Translations under genes and position numbers: made by a program | NCBI GenBank assembly: GCA_026419785.1 | Contig: JAODTK010003799.1 | Coordinates: 1-64,000, forward strand | Direction of reading: 5' to 3' | Origin: Sclerodactyla briareus | Lineage: Eukaryota > Echinodermata > Holothuroidea > Dendrochirotida > Sclerodactylidae | DNA: 64,000 bases | The notes under the pieces: generated by a model | Database searches by the model: none | Told to the model about the DNA's origin: nothing | What the model saw: the letters and a program-made list of their open reading frames with translations, nothing else | Shown here: positions 11,180-22,299 of the stretch, piece by piece | Layout: the number at the start of each line of letters is the position of its first letter | How positions within the stretch are numbered: position 1 is the first letter of the stretch

Positions 11180-13600
11180 GGTGGCTTACAGTCATTCGCA
11201 TCCCCTCCATAGGGGATAAGAATATGTTCCTCATGGTGTCCCTACCTTAAAGATGAAACGTGTATTGCTGTGAAGTGCATTGAACAAATACACATGTGCT
11301 GATGTGGTGTTAACTGTTAAACAATATCTACTCGCTCTGGATATCTCAGCCTAACTAAAGCCTCGCACTGATCGAGGGACTGACTCCAAGATCAGTAATA
11401 GCTGAACAAAAATCCAACTTGAAAGCGTCTAGCAAGACATGCTGAAACAGGACTGAACAATTTTATTAGTCATTCTTGTAAAGCGATGTGACAGCGTTCA
11501 AATAGCTTTATCCTCGCAAAATGCGACTCAAATGACAAGTTTGCTACACACTTTTGGACTTGCATAGCAGTCAGTTTGTACACCAAACTATGAATATCAT
11601 ACAGGTGTTCTACATTTCCTCTCCAAATTGCTACACAAGTGTCCGGGCCCTATTCAATGTCGATGAAACTTTGTATAAAAAAACAACAAAAAAAAAAAAA
11701 AAAAAAAGAATATAGTTAAGATTAATCATACCTAAACTGTCCTCACAATTTTGTTGAGTCTGTCATTTTGGATCTGGACACAGCCAATGACCACACTGGA
11801 ACCCATCATTTGCATTCATCCTACAATTCCCAACCTACATAATGTAATTGAACACTACTTCTCTTTTTAGGTATGTAGGGAGCAGCCTACAGTATTATAG
11901 GATCTCACATGTCACCAAATGTGGTCAGAGATGCAAAAATAATTTCTAGAACTTCCTAATCAAGCTAGAGCAATACCCCTCATGCTGTATTAAAGCCAGC
12001 TATGCTGCCTCAGAGTGTAGCAGCCTTGTTTTCAACTACGTTGCATTTGATGATGCAACAACACGGGCCCACCAGGTATGCAGTAACCTCCAATTACCTA
12101 GTTTAGCCTGTAGCTGCAAATCAGGGTCTAGACCTACTCACTCATTCTGTTAAAGTGCATCTAACATGGCGATGATCAGATAACATACCAGATGGTTTTA
12201 TTTGATACAGTGCGACCCATGCTGCTGAGGGGAAGGTTTTTATTCTGTTCAACACAGTAAAAGAATCATGTATGTTGAACGGGGGGGGGGGTGAATGTAT
12301 GAAACGACTTATGGAAAATTCTCATGGGAATTTGAATTCATGATCATTATCTGCCTATTCTCATGTGTATGAGATTGCCCACTTCCTACAAGGAATCACT
12401 CTCATCCATGTGATGCGTGGGTTATGTCAGTTGCATGGCACCCCTCTTCCCCCTAATTTGGTGGGGCAAATTGAATATTTTTCTCATGTGCTTTTAAGCT
12501 GTGCTCCTGCTACGTACCAGCGATTCAGCGTCATTTCAAAGCCGCCCATTCATATAAGGGTACCTACCTTTTTTTTTACTCCCGTCAAGAGGCAACAAAA
12601 GGAAGGTCACAGTCATTGTTGAACTTTAGAGACAGCTGAATATTCAGTTGTACATAAATTGCTCACACTTTCCGTAGGGCTCCGAGGCCGACAGATCGGC
12701 GGGGCGTACAGCTATAGTGGAGTATTTTGAGGTTGTGGCCAGTGGAACTTATTACTGTTTCATTCACGCAAGGAAGAGCCCTCACAGGGCTAGTTACTGG
12801 CAAGCACACATAGCCTCAAATTTGCCCAGTTTGTCTGTTTCGAAATTTTACAAATCAGGGGCGAAAAATTCAACCAATTGAGGGGCAAACCCAATTACTA
12901 TTTTCCTAGCATTGGGCTTCAAGCTACATTGAGTCTCAAAACTTTTCAACAAATGTTCGATTATCTCTTACGTAACAATACAGAGATTGCATCCCGATGC
13001 TATCGCTTAATTTCACCTCTTATGTCAGTGCTTTTCTTCACCTTGCTGTTAAACGGCTCGCCCGAGCCGGCTCCTTCACAGTAACCTGTGTAGTGCTGAG
13101 TGTTGGAACTACGCTATTGAAAGCAAGCTGTGATTACTCAGTGATTGGCTGTTCGGCTGTAACTGCTTTCAATGGATATACAGCCCTCTCTAGGTGTTGT
13201 GTAACAAGCCTGGCTCATTCAGCTGGCATGCTTTATTACCCTTTCAGAAAGTAAGGTCTGCACGTCCTTTTAAATGACGCAATGCTCCCCGTCGTTACGC
13301 ACTGGCTCAGACAGTGCATGTTCTTGGGAAGGGTGCGAAGGTCAAGACACGATGCCCAATTCACTGAAAAGGCATCTAAAACGGCGGGTCTGCAGGGTCC
13401 GTTTCCACGATACGTAATCCGTGGCTTGTTAATTATATTTAGACACAAACAATCAATTTCTGGGGCGCACAATACCTCCCCTGTAATGTTAGCCGAGATA
13501 ATCGTAATCGATTTCAACTTCCAGGTATCTCATTCCATTTTCATTCTTGACCACATTGACCCCGACGATACCAAAACGAATGGGTTCCTGTACTCCTCAT
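11180..13600. other. anonymous stretch with a poly-A run
   Basis: An almost pure A-run lies at 11677-11707 and could be a retroposon tail, but no SINE or LINE body is recognisable upstream. A G-run lies at about 12281-12290. Open frames at 12365-12622 (+), 12997-13254 (+) and 13282-13602 (+, 106 codons) have no recognisable motif. No gene is supported. Confidence 0.45.
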
Positions 13601-13609
13601 GAGAAAACT

Positions 13610-14125
13610 ATACCAAATTTCAAAAGCTGATGAACCAACCTTCTGGACTTATCATTTTACAAGGTTTTCAGATTTGACCTCTGGTGACCTCGATACCTCG
13701 ACCCTACCCTAAACAATAGGGCTCCTGTCTAATCATTGGAATCACACACACCAAGTATGAGCTCATCCATCCAGGCAGGGTCGAATTATTGGTTTACAAG
13801 CCACAATTAGCCCAAATATCATTTTTCACAAAGTTTCTATTTTTGACCAAATTCCCCTCGACTGATAACCCAAACAACAGGACCTTACTCCCCCCCCCCC
13901 CCCATAGAAAGCTACCACACCAATTTCAACCTGATGGAGAGCCCCAGTCCTTGAGTTATCGTTTTCACACGGTTTTCAGACGTTGTGACCTCTGGTGATC
14001 CTCGATGACCTCTGACCTGACCCTCAAAACAATGGGGCAGTACTCATCATGGAACCACTATGAGCTTCATCCATCCAGGGGGGATCGAGGTATCATGTTC
14101 AAGCCTCTCACATCACACACATCAC
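13610..14125 (+). repeat. GGTCA-family, two units of about 305 bp
   Basis: Two successive units share GGTTTTCAGA, GACCTCTGGTGA, CCTCGA, an AACAAT-GGG segment and AGCTTCATCCATCCAGG. The first runs about 13610-13800 and the second about 13915-14110, separated by a C-run at 13889-13903. It is a diverged member of the family at 26480 and 59320. Confidence 0.65.
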
Positions 14126-14129
14126 CACT

Positions 14130-15510
14130 GTCATGACTGCATAAATTCCTCTGACTTCATCAGAATCAAAAAAGGGGAAATTCTGGGGGATGCCATGTTC
14201 ACTCTCTACGAATGTTCAAGATATTAGGCACATGTATGCTCCGCATTGCGCCGTAAATGTGTCATAATACACTGTGAGGTACTAAAAGCACAAGAGAGGG
14301 CTGCCAGAATCAATGTCGTCTGCAGTTCGAACACTCTAATAATTCATGGAAAAACATGTTTGCAGGTATCAATATACACAAATCATTAAGTTTAGTAGGA
14401 ATTAACCCAGTGCTGAAATTTTGGCTGTCTTCAGTCTCACAGGTCATAATCAATTAATAGGAAAAAGCACTAGAAGTAGCACTCAAAACCAAATTGAGGA
14501 GCGGTAGTGATTTTCTGTGTGGAAAATAGTCAGCCAAAATTTGCAAAATTAGAAACACTATCCCTAACTAACGCCCTAACCTCATCCGATCCCTAACACT
14601 AATCATGCGCATAGAAAGTGCGGGCACAGTGGATCACGGTCATAGTGAATCATTGAGTAACACTAGAAATTTGGAAAACTATTTACGTTTTCACCACCAA
14701 GTTTAATACTAGCCTTTGTGCCTACGCCTAGACTACAAGCACCAGAACCTATGTTAATATGAGGGCCAGCTTCTCGATAATTGCCAAGCATTTCATCTCA
14801 AAATCTGAAATTGACTCCAGTGTCACTAAATGAAGGCAGTGGTTAAGACAAGAGTTGAACTTTTCTTTCAATTCCGAAATTCTGTTTGTTGCTATCTGTT
14901 CTCAGGTTATCCCTATTGAAATAATGTAGGGAGCGATCAATCAATTTCCGCTTTCTAATTTTACAAAAGAGAACTCTTTTCCCTACTTTGCAATCCCTAT
15001 TAGCAATTATATATTATATAGATAATGTGTCAAAACTAATTGGGCCAGTGGATTGGGGCACATGGGGATGAAACAATTGTTTGATTGCACAATCAACATT
15101 AACTTTGCACCGCCCACTAGCCCCGCTCATAATTCAGTTCAACAGCGATCGAAACAAGTCTCACAGTCGTTTGTTCAGGCAAATCCCGTTGGTTATACAT
15201 CATTCAGCATATTGGGTGAATGAGGCTCATATGGGGTGAACACAGTTAATGACAGGTTCAACAGGCACATCACATTTAACTCTTGCGTTGATATGGTATA
15301 ATTCTTGAAGGGCATACTCTTCCTGTTGCACACATGAAAATAGCTGATCCATCATTGTGCCTACCACTAGGCTAGGGGCCTAGGCCAATATTGCCTAGTT
15401 CCTACTACTCTAGCCCTAGGCGGATTATTATTCACTTCTTCTATTTTGATTTTAAAAATTCCTGTAGCCTACCCTACTAAGACCACACACCTCATAGTAG
15501 AAAAAGGACA
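14130..15510. other. anonymous stretch
   Basis: Apart from the echo of the 7740 repeat at about 14203-14260, nothing is recognised. There are no long open frames. The end of the stretch contains several TAGGCCTAG-type words. Confidence 0.45.
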
Positions 15511-15514
15511 TAAC

Positions 15515-17200
15515 TGCTAAACAGCCTGTGCTCGCGTGCTTTAGTACCTGTACTAAAGCCGGCGTCACACCTCGGGGCCTAGGCTGTTATTTAGGCCAGC
15601 GCTGAGTGGCCACTTTCTTCGTTTCAACAACTTCAGTTTCTGACAAGCATGCATCTCAATTAATAATAATATACAACAAGAGACAATATTTCAGTTACTC
15701 AAATATTAGAACTCATTCATTCCCCATAATGGTCTTTGGCAGGTGATAACTACCAACATGCACCAATCAGTCAGAATCTCTTCACTTTCCCACAGTTGAA
15801 TGTTGATCATGACACTTCACACTATCTTGTTTTGCATGCCACTCTCAAGTTTGATAATCATGCAGATTTTCTATAGTAATTCATGCATGTGCCCAATATG
15901 AACATAAGGATCGCCAAAATGGCCCTGAGGGGCAACACTTCTGTTTACAAAACTAGTTTAGAAACCGACAAGCTGGGAACAAACTAGACTAGCCAGGCTA
16001 GTCAGTATCAGAAGAATTTTACTACACACTTCCCTTGAAGTGACAAAATCGTCACCTCATTCCTCCAACTTCTCCCTCCGATACACAGCCCTCTATAACC
16101 GTCAACACATCATTCAAGAACATTTTAATCCCCTCACAATGTTAAAATTTTCATTAGTATGAAGTGTTTCATATATTACAGCTAAATTTTGACCGTAATA
16201 AGTGGTGCACATCACGCACTTGTTTTTTCACAGCCTGTATTGTTTTGAAACATCGGTTGTAACAGATGTGTGGCCACTCCTCCTTTGGACTCAGCGCTCA
16301 TTTTGGCCATCCATTTTCCAATATTTTCACCTGCCAGCATTACTATAGAAATCTTCATGATTAGGCAAAAAATAATTTTATGTTAAGCGTCCCCGCCTGC
16401 CTCCTTTTTGGAGGATTCTGAAACTGGCCTTTTTTTTCTTCATTCAGGCCATAACTTTTTATTGAAAGATCATTTTGAAGTCTAACACCATGTAACCGTT
16501 TGCTCTGACAAAGGACAATTTGAGAAGCTTTTTTAGGTTAGTAGACGCCTTAAACCATAAAATAAAAGGAATAAAGAGCCTCCTCCTCTGAGGAAGGTCA
16601 AGTGGCAAAACCTGCGTTCGCCCGCTTCTTTTTCCTCTTTTCAAACCTGTCTAAGGTATTTCTCATGTTGCCTTTTATTTAGAAATGGTTGTTATGCAAT
16701 TCTGGTATAATGGCTATTAGTATTATTTTAGCTACAAGTGGGACACCCATCTGGTATATAAACATTTTGGTAAGCAATGGTCGGGTCGTCCAAAAAAAAA
16801 CAAAAAAAACACAAAAAAACGGGGGGCCCGCCGCCCTCCTCATTTCAAAACAGAAAAAGTTCGGACGCTAACCATTTTTTTATTTTTACTTGGCTATTCC
16901 TAAGGCAAACAACAACTTTGCAGTGTCTTGATCACATCCAGTGAAAAGATTCTGACTGATTCTCGGTCATATTGGTAATTCTCACCTGCCAAAGACCAAT
17001 CCGGAAGAATTACTGAGTTCTAAACCTTTTCTTAACGACAATAATGGTCTTTTGGGTATATTAGTTGAGATGCACGCTTGTCAGAACTGAAGTTGAAATT
17101 GAAAGTTGGCCACTTTGCGCTTGCCTAAAAAACAGCCTAGGCCTCGTTGTGAACGCAGGCTTTAATAAGGTACCTAAAGGCTGCGAGCGGCATGTAGCCT
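15515..17200. mobile_element. foldback-type repeat, two inverted arms around a 1.1-kb loop
   Basis: Module A (17047-17180, with GTTGAGATGC, CTTGTCAGAA, GTTGGCCACTT and AACAGCCTAGGCC) appears inverted at 15517-15655. Module B (15712-15830, with GGTCTTTGGCAGGTGA and CAGTCAGAATCT) appears inverted at 16912-17010. The order A'-B ... B'-A therefore makes a palindrome with arms of about 300 bp and a loop from 15831 to 16911. Within the left arm, GCTTTAGTAC-ct-GTACTAAAGC (15538-15559) is a perfect 10-bp hairpin. The loop holds modules C (15830-15990) and D (16020-16160), also seen at 20150-20530, and mixed T- and A-runs. No transposase frame is visible. Confidence 0.65.
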
Positions 17201-17299
17201 ATTCTACGCCTCCGCTTGCCAGCTTTATTAACTTACCTCGCAGATGGGCACAATGCCAGCATAACTATCGAAAACTGCATGATTATTCATAACTTAAAG

Positions 17300-17470
17300 A
17301 GTGGCACCACAAACACAACTTGTGAGGTGTCTTGATCAACAGTCAAGTGAAGAAGATTTCCTGACGGATTTCTGGGTAAATATGTGGTAATTCTCACCTG
17401 CCTGCCCAGGGCAATATGGAGAATGAAATGATTCTAACCTTTTCTTATCGACAATAATTGTCAGTACAGG
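17300..17470. repeat. extra partial copy of foldback module B
   Basis: Carries GTCTTGATCA..AGTGAAGA, TCTGGGTAAATATG-TGGTAATTCTCACCTGCC and ATTCTAACCTTTTCTTATCGACAATAAT, matching 16920-17046 in the same orientation. The two therefore form a direct repeat at a spacing of about 415 bp. It is a diverged copy. Confidence 0.65.
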
Positions 17471-17479
17471 AACTCGCCC

Positions 17480-18035
17480 CTTGAACGAGTGACATAGCTA
17501 ATGCCCTTCCTTACGACAGGTGCCACAATCTTGTGGTTTCTACTGCGGACTGGGAAGTTATTTAATCAAAATGAATGATTGAAATTATTCGCATCCTCTT
17601 TTCATTGTCGAATTCGGTCTGGCAAATGTATAGACTGAACTTAAAATTTCAAGACAAAATAAAATCTGTTCAATCGACTGCCATGACAGACTAAACTTTT
17701 ATTATGAATTCCGTTCAAAGTTTGAAAGGGATCGTTGAATATTTTTCGTTGTCGGCCGATGCTCCTTATTTTACGTTTTCCTGTGGAATTTTTCTGAGAA
17801 AAATTATGTATCTATACTATTTCCTCCCGACATTTCATTTTTGTAAATTTAGGCCTCTCCACCGTCGCTGGTGCGATTTACGCGTTCAAAAGTCCGTTCC
17901 CAGTACAATTGAAACCACTTAAGTTCACATACCAGGCTGGTCCACAAGGAGATCTCCCGTTGGTAAGGCGGCTTGATATTTTTGTCCGTGAACCGGCCGA
18001 TCGGCATTCACTTGGCCACCGGTCAGGTACTAACC
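17480..18035. other. anonymous stretch
   Basis: No gene or repeat recognised. A 72-codon plus frame at 17704-17922 has no motif. Confidence 0.4.
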
Positions 18036-18112
18036 TCCAGTAGACTCTCCATTGCTTATACACTAACTGACTCCGTTAGGCGTCCCTGGATCCTTGTTGC
18101 CCTACTTGAGGC
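18036..18112 (+). repeat. dispersed duplicate, copy 1 (partner at 19395)
   Basis: Shares GACTCTCCAT, ACTTATACACTAA-type, TTGACTCC-type and CCTGGATCCT words, in the same order, with 19395-19475. The copies are diverged and lie about 1.36 kb apart. Confidence 0.6.
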
Positions 18113-19390
18113 TTATCCCCACTCATCCCTGCCACTCTGAACTTACTCTAGTTTGGCGGTTCATTCAAGCTACCGTTTGGAGGATGCCGCGTATCACACG
18201 TTTTTCATGGTGCAAACGAGGAGACGGGGTGTCGAACTCTTCATTTTATAGTATGTCCCTTTTCGGAGGACACAACAAACACTCTCTGGCCATTCCCTGG
18301 ACTAAACACGCTTACCGACTCAATCGATTTTGAAGACCATCCCCCCCCCCGCAAGTCTGGTTCAGCCACTTGGCACGCTGGGAAAAAATTTACGAGCCGC
18401 GCACGGAAGTGCATTGTGCCCAGGAAATGAGACTGTGTCTGATTTAGGTAGGCCCCTCCAATCATTAGGTACAACTGAAGCAGCATAGGCCTAGCAATGT
18501 TTCCGTGGGGACCGCCCCAATACCACTATAGTGTAAAACGTTAGGCTGTAGGAAATTCCTTACCACTGACCTACTCACATTTGGCAACAGTAACATGGCC
18601 TACGTAAATGGGACACCAGCCTCAACTGCATGTAAATGACAAGCCTCGACTTGGATTCTCAGTCCCTCTGTGCGACGCCTCTCTCTTGGACGCTGAACAC
18701 TGGGCATTCGATGAGTTTCTGAAGCAGACAAAATTAGTACAGGGTAGTAGTAGAGCTGGCACTGGTATGACGGTATAGCCTTAAAAAAGCCCACCCATAG
18801 CACTACGCCGTCTGGTGGGAAGACGGTGGCGGAATATTTATTCACACTTAGAAGAAGGCTTTGGGACAATCAGAATTTGCCATATCGGCACACGTGACAC
18901 TCCGACTAGTAATGATTGCTCATTTTTGCATCGATAATCAATCCACATGTGAGGATTACCATACGGGGGTGGTATTCCAGCAATCCTTTCTGACCCTAAA
19001 GTATTGATTGGACACATTGAACAATTCAGAAGAAATTCCGATTTGGCTCTCCGGCGCTCAAAGACCATAGTCGAATGCCATTACACATAAACAGAGTAAT
19101 CTGTATGGTAGCTGAACAGGACTCACACTGACAGGCCTAGGTGGGACAATAAACAGCTTTCTACCTTGCCCCTGCACAAAGTACAAGATCGGCTGAAGGT
19201 TTGCCAAAACTGCCGAAGCAGCGATTTTGACCACCTGGAATCGTGTTTCACCACCACGGTACCACTCGATCGCGAATTTGCCCAACGTCAACCCCATTTT
19301 CTTGTAGATACCATCACGCCAGGTGCATCTGGCCATGAGACACTTTGAGGGCTAACAACGAGGAAAATCAAATTCTCTTTAGGATAGCGG
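18113..19390. other. stretch with weak minus-strand frames
   Basis: Minus-strand frames at 18600-18869, 18838-19068 and 19058-19336 overlap end to end. The last reads LTLGKFAIEWYRGGETRF and VVKIAASAVLANLQPILYF, which is protein-like. I recognise no family, and the opposite strand is open over 19166-19348 as well, so coding is not established. A C-run lies at 18341-18351. Confidence 0.2.
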
Positions 19391-19394
19391 ACTC

Positions 19395-19475
19395 CACTTT
19401 GACTCTCCATGACTTATACACTAAATTGACTCCCATTAGCGGCCTGGATCCTGGTCACGCTGCCCACTACTTGGA
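19395..19475 (+). repeat. dispersed duplicate, copy 2 (partner at 18036)
   Basis: See the partner at 18036. The shared words are GACTCTCCAT, ACTTATACACTAA and GGCCTGGATCCTGG-like sequence. Confidence 0.6.
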
Positions 19476-19867
19476 GGCCAATGCACGCCATCATTGAAAG
19501 CAGAGAAGTGTATCACAATGGCTTACAAATTACCATAGGTTTACCGATTACTTTTTAGTAGAGAAGCTTGAAGTTGGCGGAGATGACTTTCAATCTAAGT
19601 AATTCTGTCCGAACACAAGTTTTTGGTCCGATTCGCCTGTGCAGGGTCAAAATTGGTAACAATATAGGCATACCTGGATTCCCACCAATTCACCCATTTG
19701 AACTTTCAAATATGCCCTTTCCCTTGCAGGAAAAAACAAACCCATCAGATATTATTAAGTAACAGGTGAAAAATGGGTCAAAAGTTTTAGGCACTATTTT
19801 TGAAGGTTAGCAGAATCTCGCGTAGGAATATCGCTAAGGGGCGTCCGCTACATTCAAGGGGCTGGAA

Positions 19868-20580
19868 ATTCTGATGTCTTTGGGTATATTAGTTGAGATG
19901 CAAGCTGTCAGAAAGAAACCGAAAGTTTGAAATAGAAAGTGGGCCACTTAGCGCTAGCTAAAAAAACAGCCTAGGCCTCGAGATGTGAACGCACGCTTTA
20001 GTACAGGGGTATAAAGCCTGCGAGCGCAGGCTAGCCTGGCCTAGCCTGCGCTCGCTCCATTCCCCAATTGGTCGTTGGCAGGTGAGAAGTACCAAGTATT
20101 GCCCCGAACAGTCGGGAATCTCCATAAATGCCTTCACTGGAGTACAAGTTCTTGTCTTGTGTTACGTGTGGTCACTCTAAGATAGATAATCATGTAGATT
20201 TTCTAGGGTAACTGTCTTGCATGTGCCAATATGAAAGATAGGATCGCCAAAAAAATTGAGCCCTGAGTGGCAACACTTCTGTTTACAAAACTATGCTTCC
20301 AAAAACAAGGACAGGCGGAACAAAACAGGTGTGATTCCCAAATATACGGTCAACATTAGCTTGGTAGTACCAACTTTTTACAATTAAATTTTAACCTTGA
20401 GTGGATTAGAATGTTCTTGAAGTTATTTTGAAGGTATAGAGGGCCTGCGTAATCGGAAGGAGAAGTTGGAGGCATGAGGTGACGGATTCGTCACCTTCAA
20501 TGGGGAGTGTGCTACAGTAAAAAATTTCTTTGATACGGACTAGCCGAGGCTAGGCTAGTTTACGACTAGCGCCATGAGCA
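19868..20580 (+). mobile_element. rearranged copy of the foldback repeat family
   Basis: Module A (19880-20030), B (20056-20150) and C (20150-20300, with TAATCATG-AGATTTTCTA and GGCAACACTTCTGTTTACAA) occur in order. They are followed by module D in inverted orientation (20380-20530, with GAACATTCT/AGAATGTTC and GGAGAAGTTGGAGG). At 15515-17200 A is inverted relative to B, so modules have been flipped between copies. It ends in CTAGCCGAGGCTAGGCTAG-like sequence, close to the words at 15985-16008. Confidence 0.65.
20020..20055. repeat. perfect 15-bp inverted repeat (hairpin)
   Basis: GCGAGCGCAGGCTAG at 20020-20034 and its exact reverse complement at 20041-20055 flank the six bases cctggc. It lies between modules A and B of the repeat family, where the orientation of A flips between copies. 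Confidence 0.9.
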
Positions 20581-21960
20581 TCAGACCGAAACTGTCGGGG
20601 ACCAGTTCTGCGAATACGGTCCCGTTAGCATCCTCGATAGACAAGAGACATTACAGGCACAGAAATCGACACTGCCATTATAATTACGATACTACTATAG
20701 TGAACCAGTGATGTTACCCACAGTATATTTGCTGACGTATAAAAGGGTGAAACACAGCATACGGACCGTGGATGCGGTACGGAAGATGGTGCGTCCCTGA
20801 TGTACCAAGGGTGAATAGAACAACTAAAAAAGTGCGAAGCGAAGCGTTAGCGCATGTTGAATGATAAGCACAGACGCCCAAAGTTACCAGAGCCATGGAG
20901 CTATTATTATACAAGGGGGAGGCGCAACAGCAAACGAAGCTTGCAAAATTAGTGTCGTGCACGATCCGTTCATGTCACTCTTGCAGGGAAAACGCTGTGG
21001 GACATGACCTGGATAACCAATTGGAAGTGAGCACCAATTCCAGCACCACATTACGTTGATAAGCTAGCACCACCATTCTCGTAAAAATGTTGGCTGGGGT
21101 GTATTGAATGGGGGTCAACATTTCAAATCCAGAAAGGGGACAGGTCCTTTAAGCTATAGTTAGGGCGGCTGATGCTGATAGTAGATTAAGTAAGCTCGAA
21201 AAATTTTTAGTATCTTGTTTTTCTGGTTTCCTGTCTAGGCTCTGTCTATACCATTGCATGACGAAATAAATGAAATGAATGAACTTTCCTTTTATGTAGA
21301 CGTAGCAAAACCATGCAAGTATTGCTTATCTCCATATTTCTATACACAGCAGCGTAAAAGGCTTTTACTAGGCACGCGAATGTGGAGACGCGACAAAGGA
21401 CATTTTTCGTCCTATTATATATTAATATACTTATATGAGGGTCTATTCATTGGGGCACACCGATGAGCGAATGTGCGAAACCGTGCGAGATTTTTTTTGT
21501 TTTTTTCCGGCTTCGCGACAAGAAACCGAATTGTTCGGGGACAATCAAATCGCGTGTTTGCGCGCGACAGCTCGAGATTTATGACCGATATGGAACGTCA
21601 AATGGGACACCGTATAGTGAGAATTTCAGTATTTTGCTGGAAAATAGGCAATCGTCACACATACATCGTGCAATTCCTTTATTTCGCCTGTTCAATAGGC
21701 CTACATAGTCTGCATTATTCTAACTGAGCCATATGTTCGAATAGACGGAATGGTGGATTGGTTGAATCGTTTTATAATCTGATCGGTGGGAATTTTTCCC
21801 AAGGCGCGGGAATCTTCAGCAATCGGGTTGGAAAGATGTACTCGGGATCGACCACCCAGGGACTGATATTGCTAAGACTTCTTCGGACCCACCCATGGCA
21901 TGAAATAACCAAAACTATGAACACGTCATCCCGGGAAAACTGCCATGCCATGTTAGAAGG
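20581..21960. other. anonymous stretch
   Basis: No gene is supported. The words TTTTACTAGGCACGCGAAT at 21364 and relatives near 22580 and 22680 (TTTACTAGGGACGCGAATCG and TTTACTAGCGCGCGAATAG on the minus strand) may belong to a small CpG-rich repeat. Two overlapping plus frames at 21463-21727 have no motif. Confidence 0.4.
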
Positions 21961-21964
21961 GCCA

Positions 21965-22290
21965 ATGTCACTCATGCCGCTCTCTAGAAGAGAATGAGTG
22001 AATTCACTCTAATGAAGTAGCCACTCGGCAAACCTCGAATGTAGAGTGGAAATTCACTCTAATAGGGTGAAATGTCTCACTCCATAATGGGCGAAGATGC
22101 CACTCAAACAGGAGTGAAATGCGCTCTGAAATGGAGTGATGGTCACCGTTATGTGTTCTCTATGGAAACATTGGCGTGGTCAGAGCCAACACTTCGAAGT
22201 CCACTCTAGAAGAGTGATGCTCCATACTGGGCGAAGATTGTTACACTGGGTGAAATGGAGTGATGAGCACCGTACACTCTGGGAGGGTAC
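21965..22290. repeat. array of ACTC/GAGT palindromic words
   Basis: The stretch is built from variants of GAGTGAATTCACTC, CACTCTAATAGGGTGAAATG, AGAGTGATG and ACTCCATAATGGGCGAAGAT. The segment at about 22080-22148 is repeated, diverged, at about 22210-22280, with shared CTCCAT-CTGGGCGAAGAT and AATGGAGTGATG-CACCGT. It has no fixed period, and the words occur in both orientations. Non-coding. Confidence 0.75.
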
Positions 22291-22299
22291 ATTCATCTT

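Noticed and set aside
16384-16873. small element with GTTAAGCGTCC / GTTAGCGTCC inverted ends inside the foldback loop
   Set aside because: Similarity stops after about 10 bases and no target duplication is seen.
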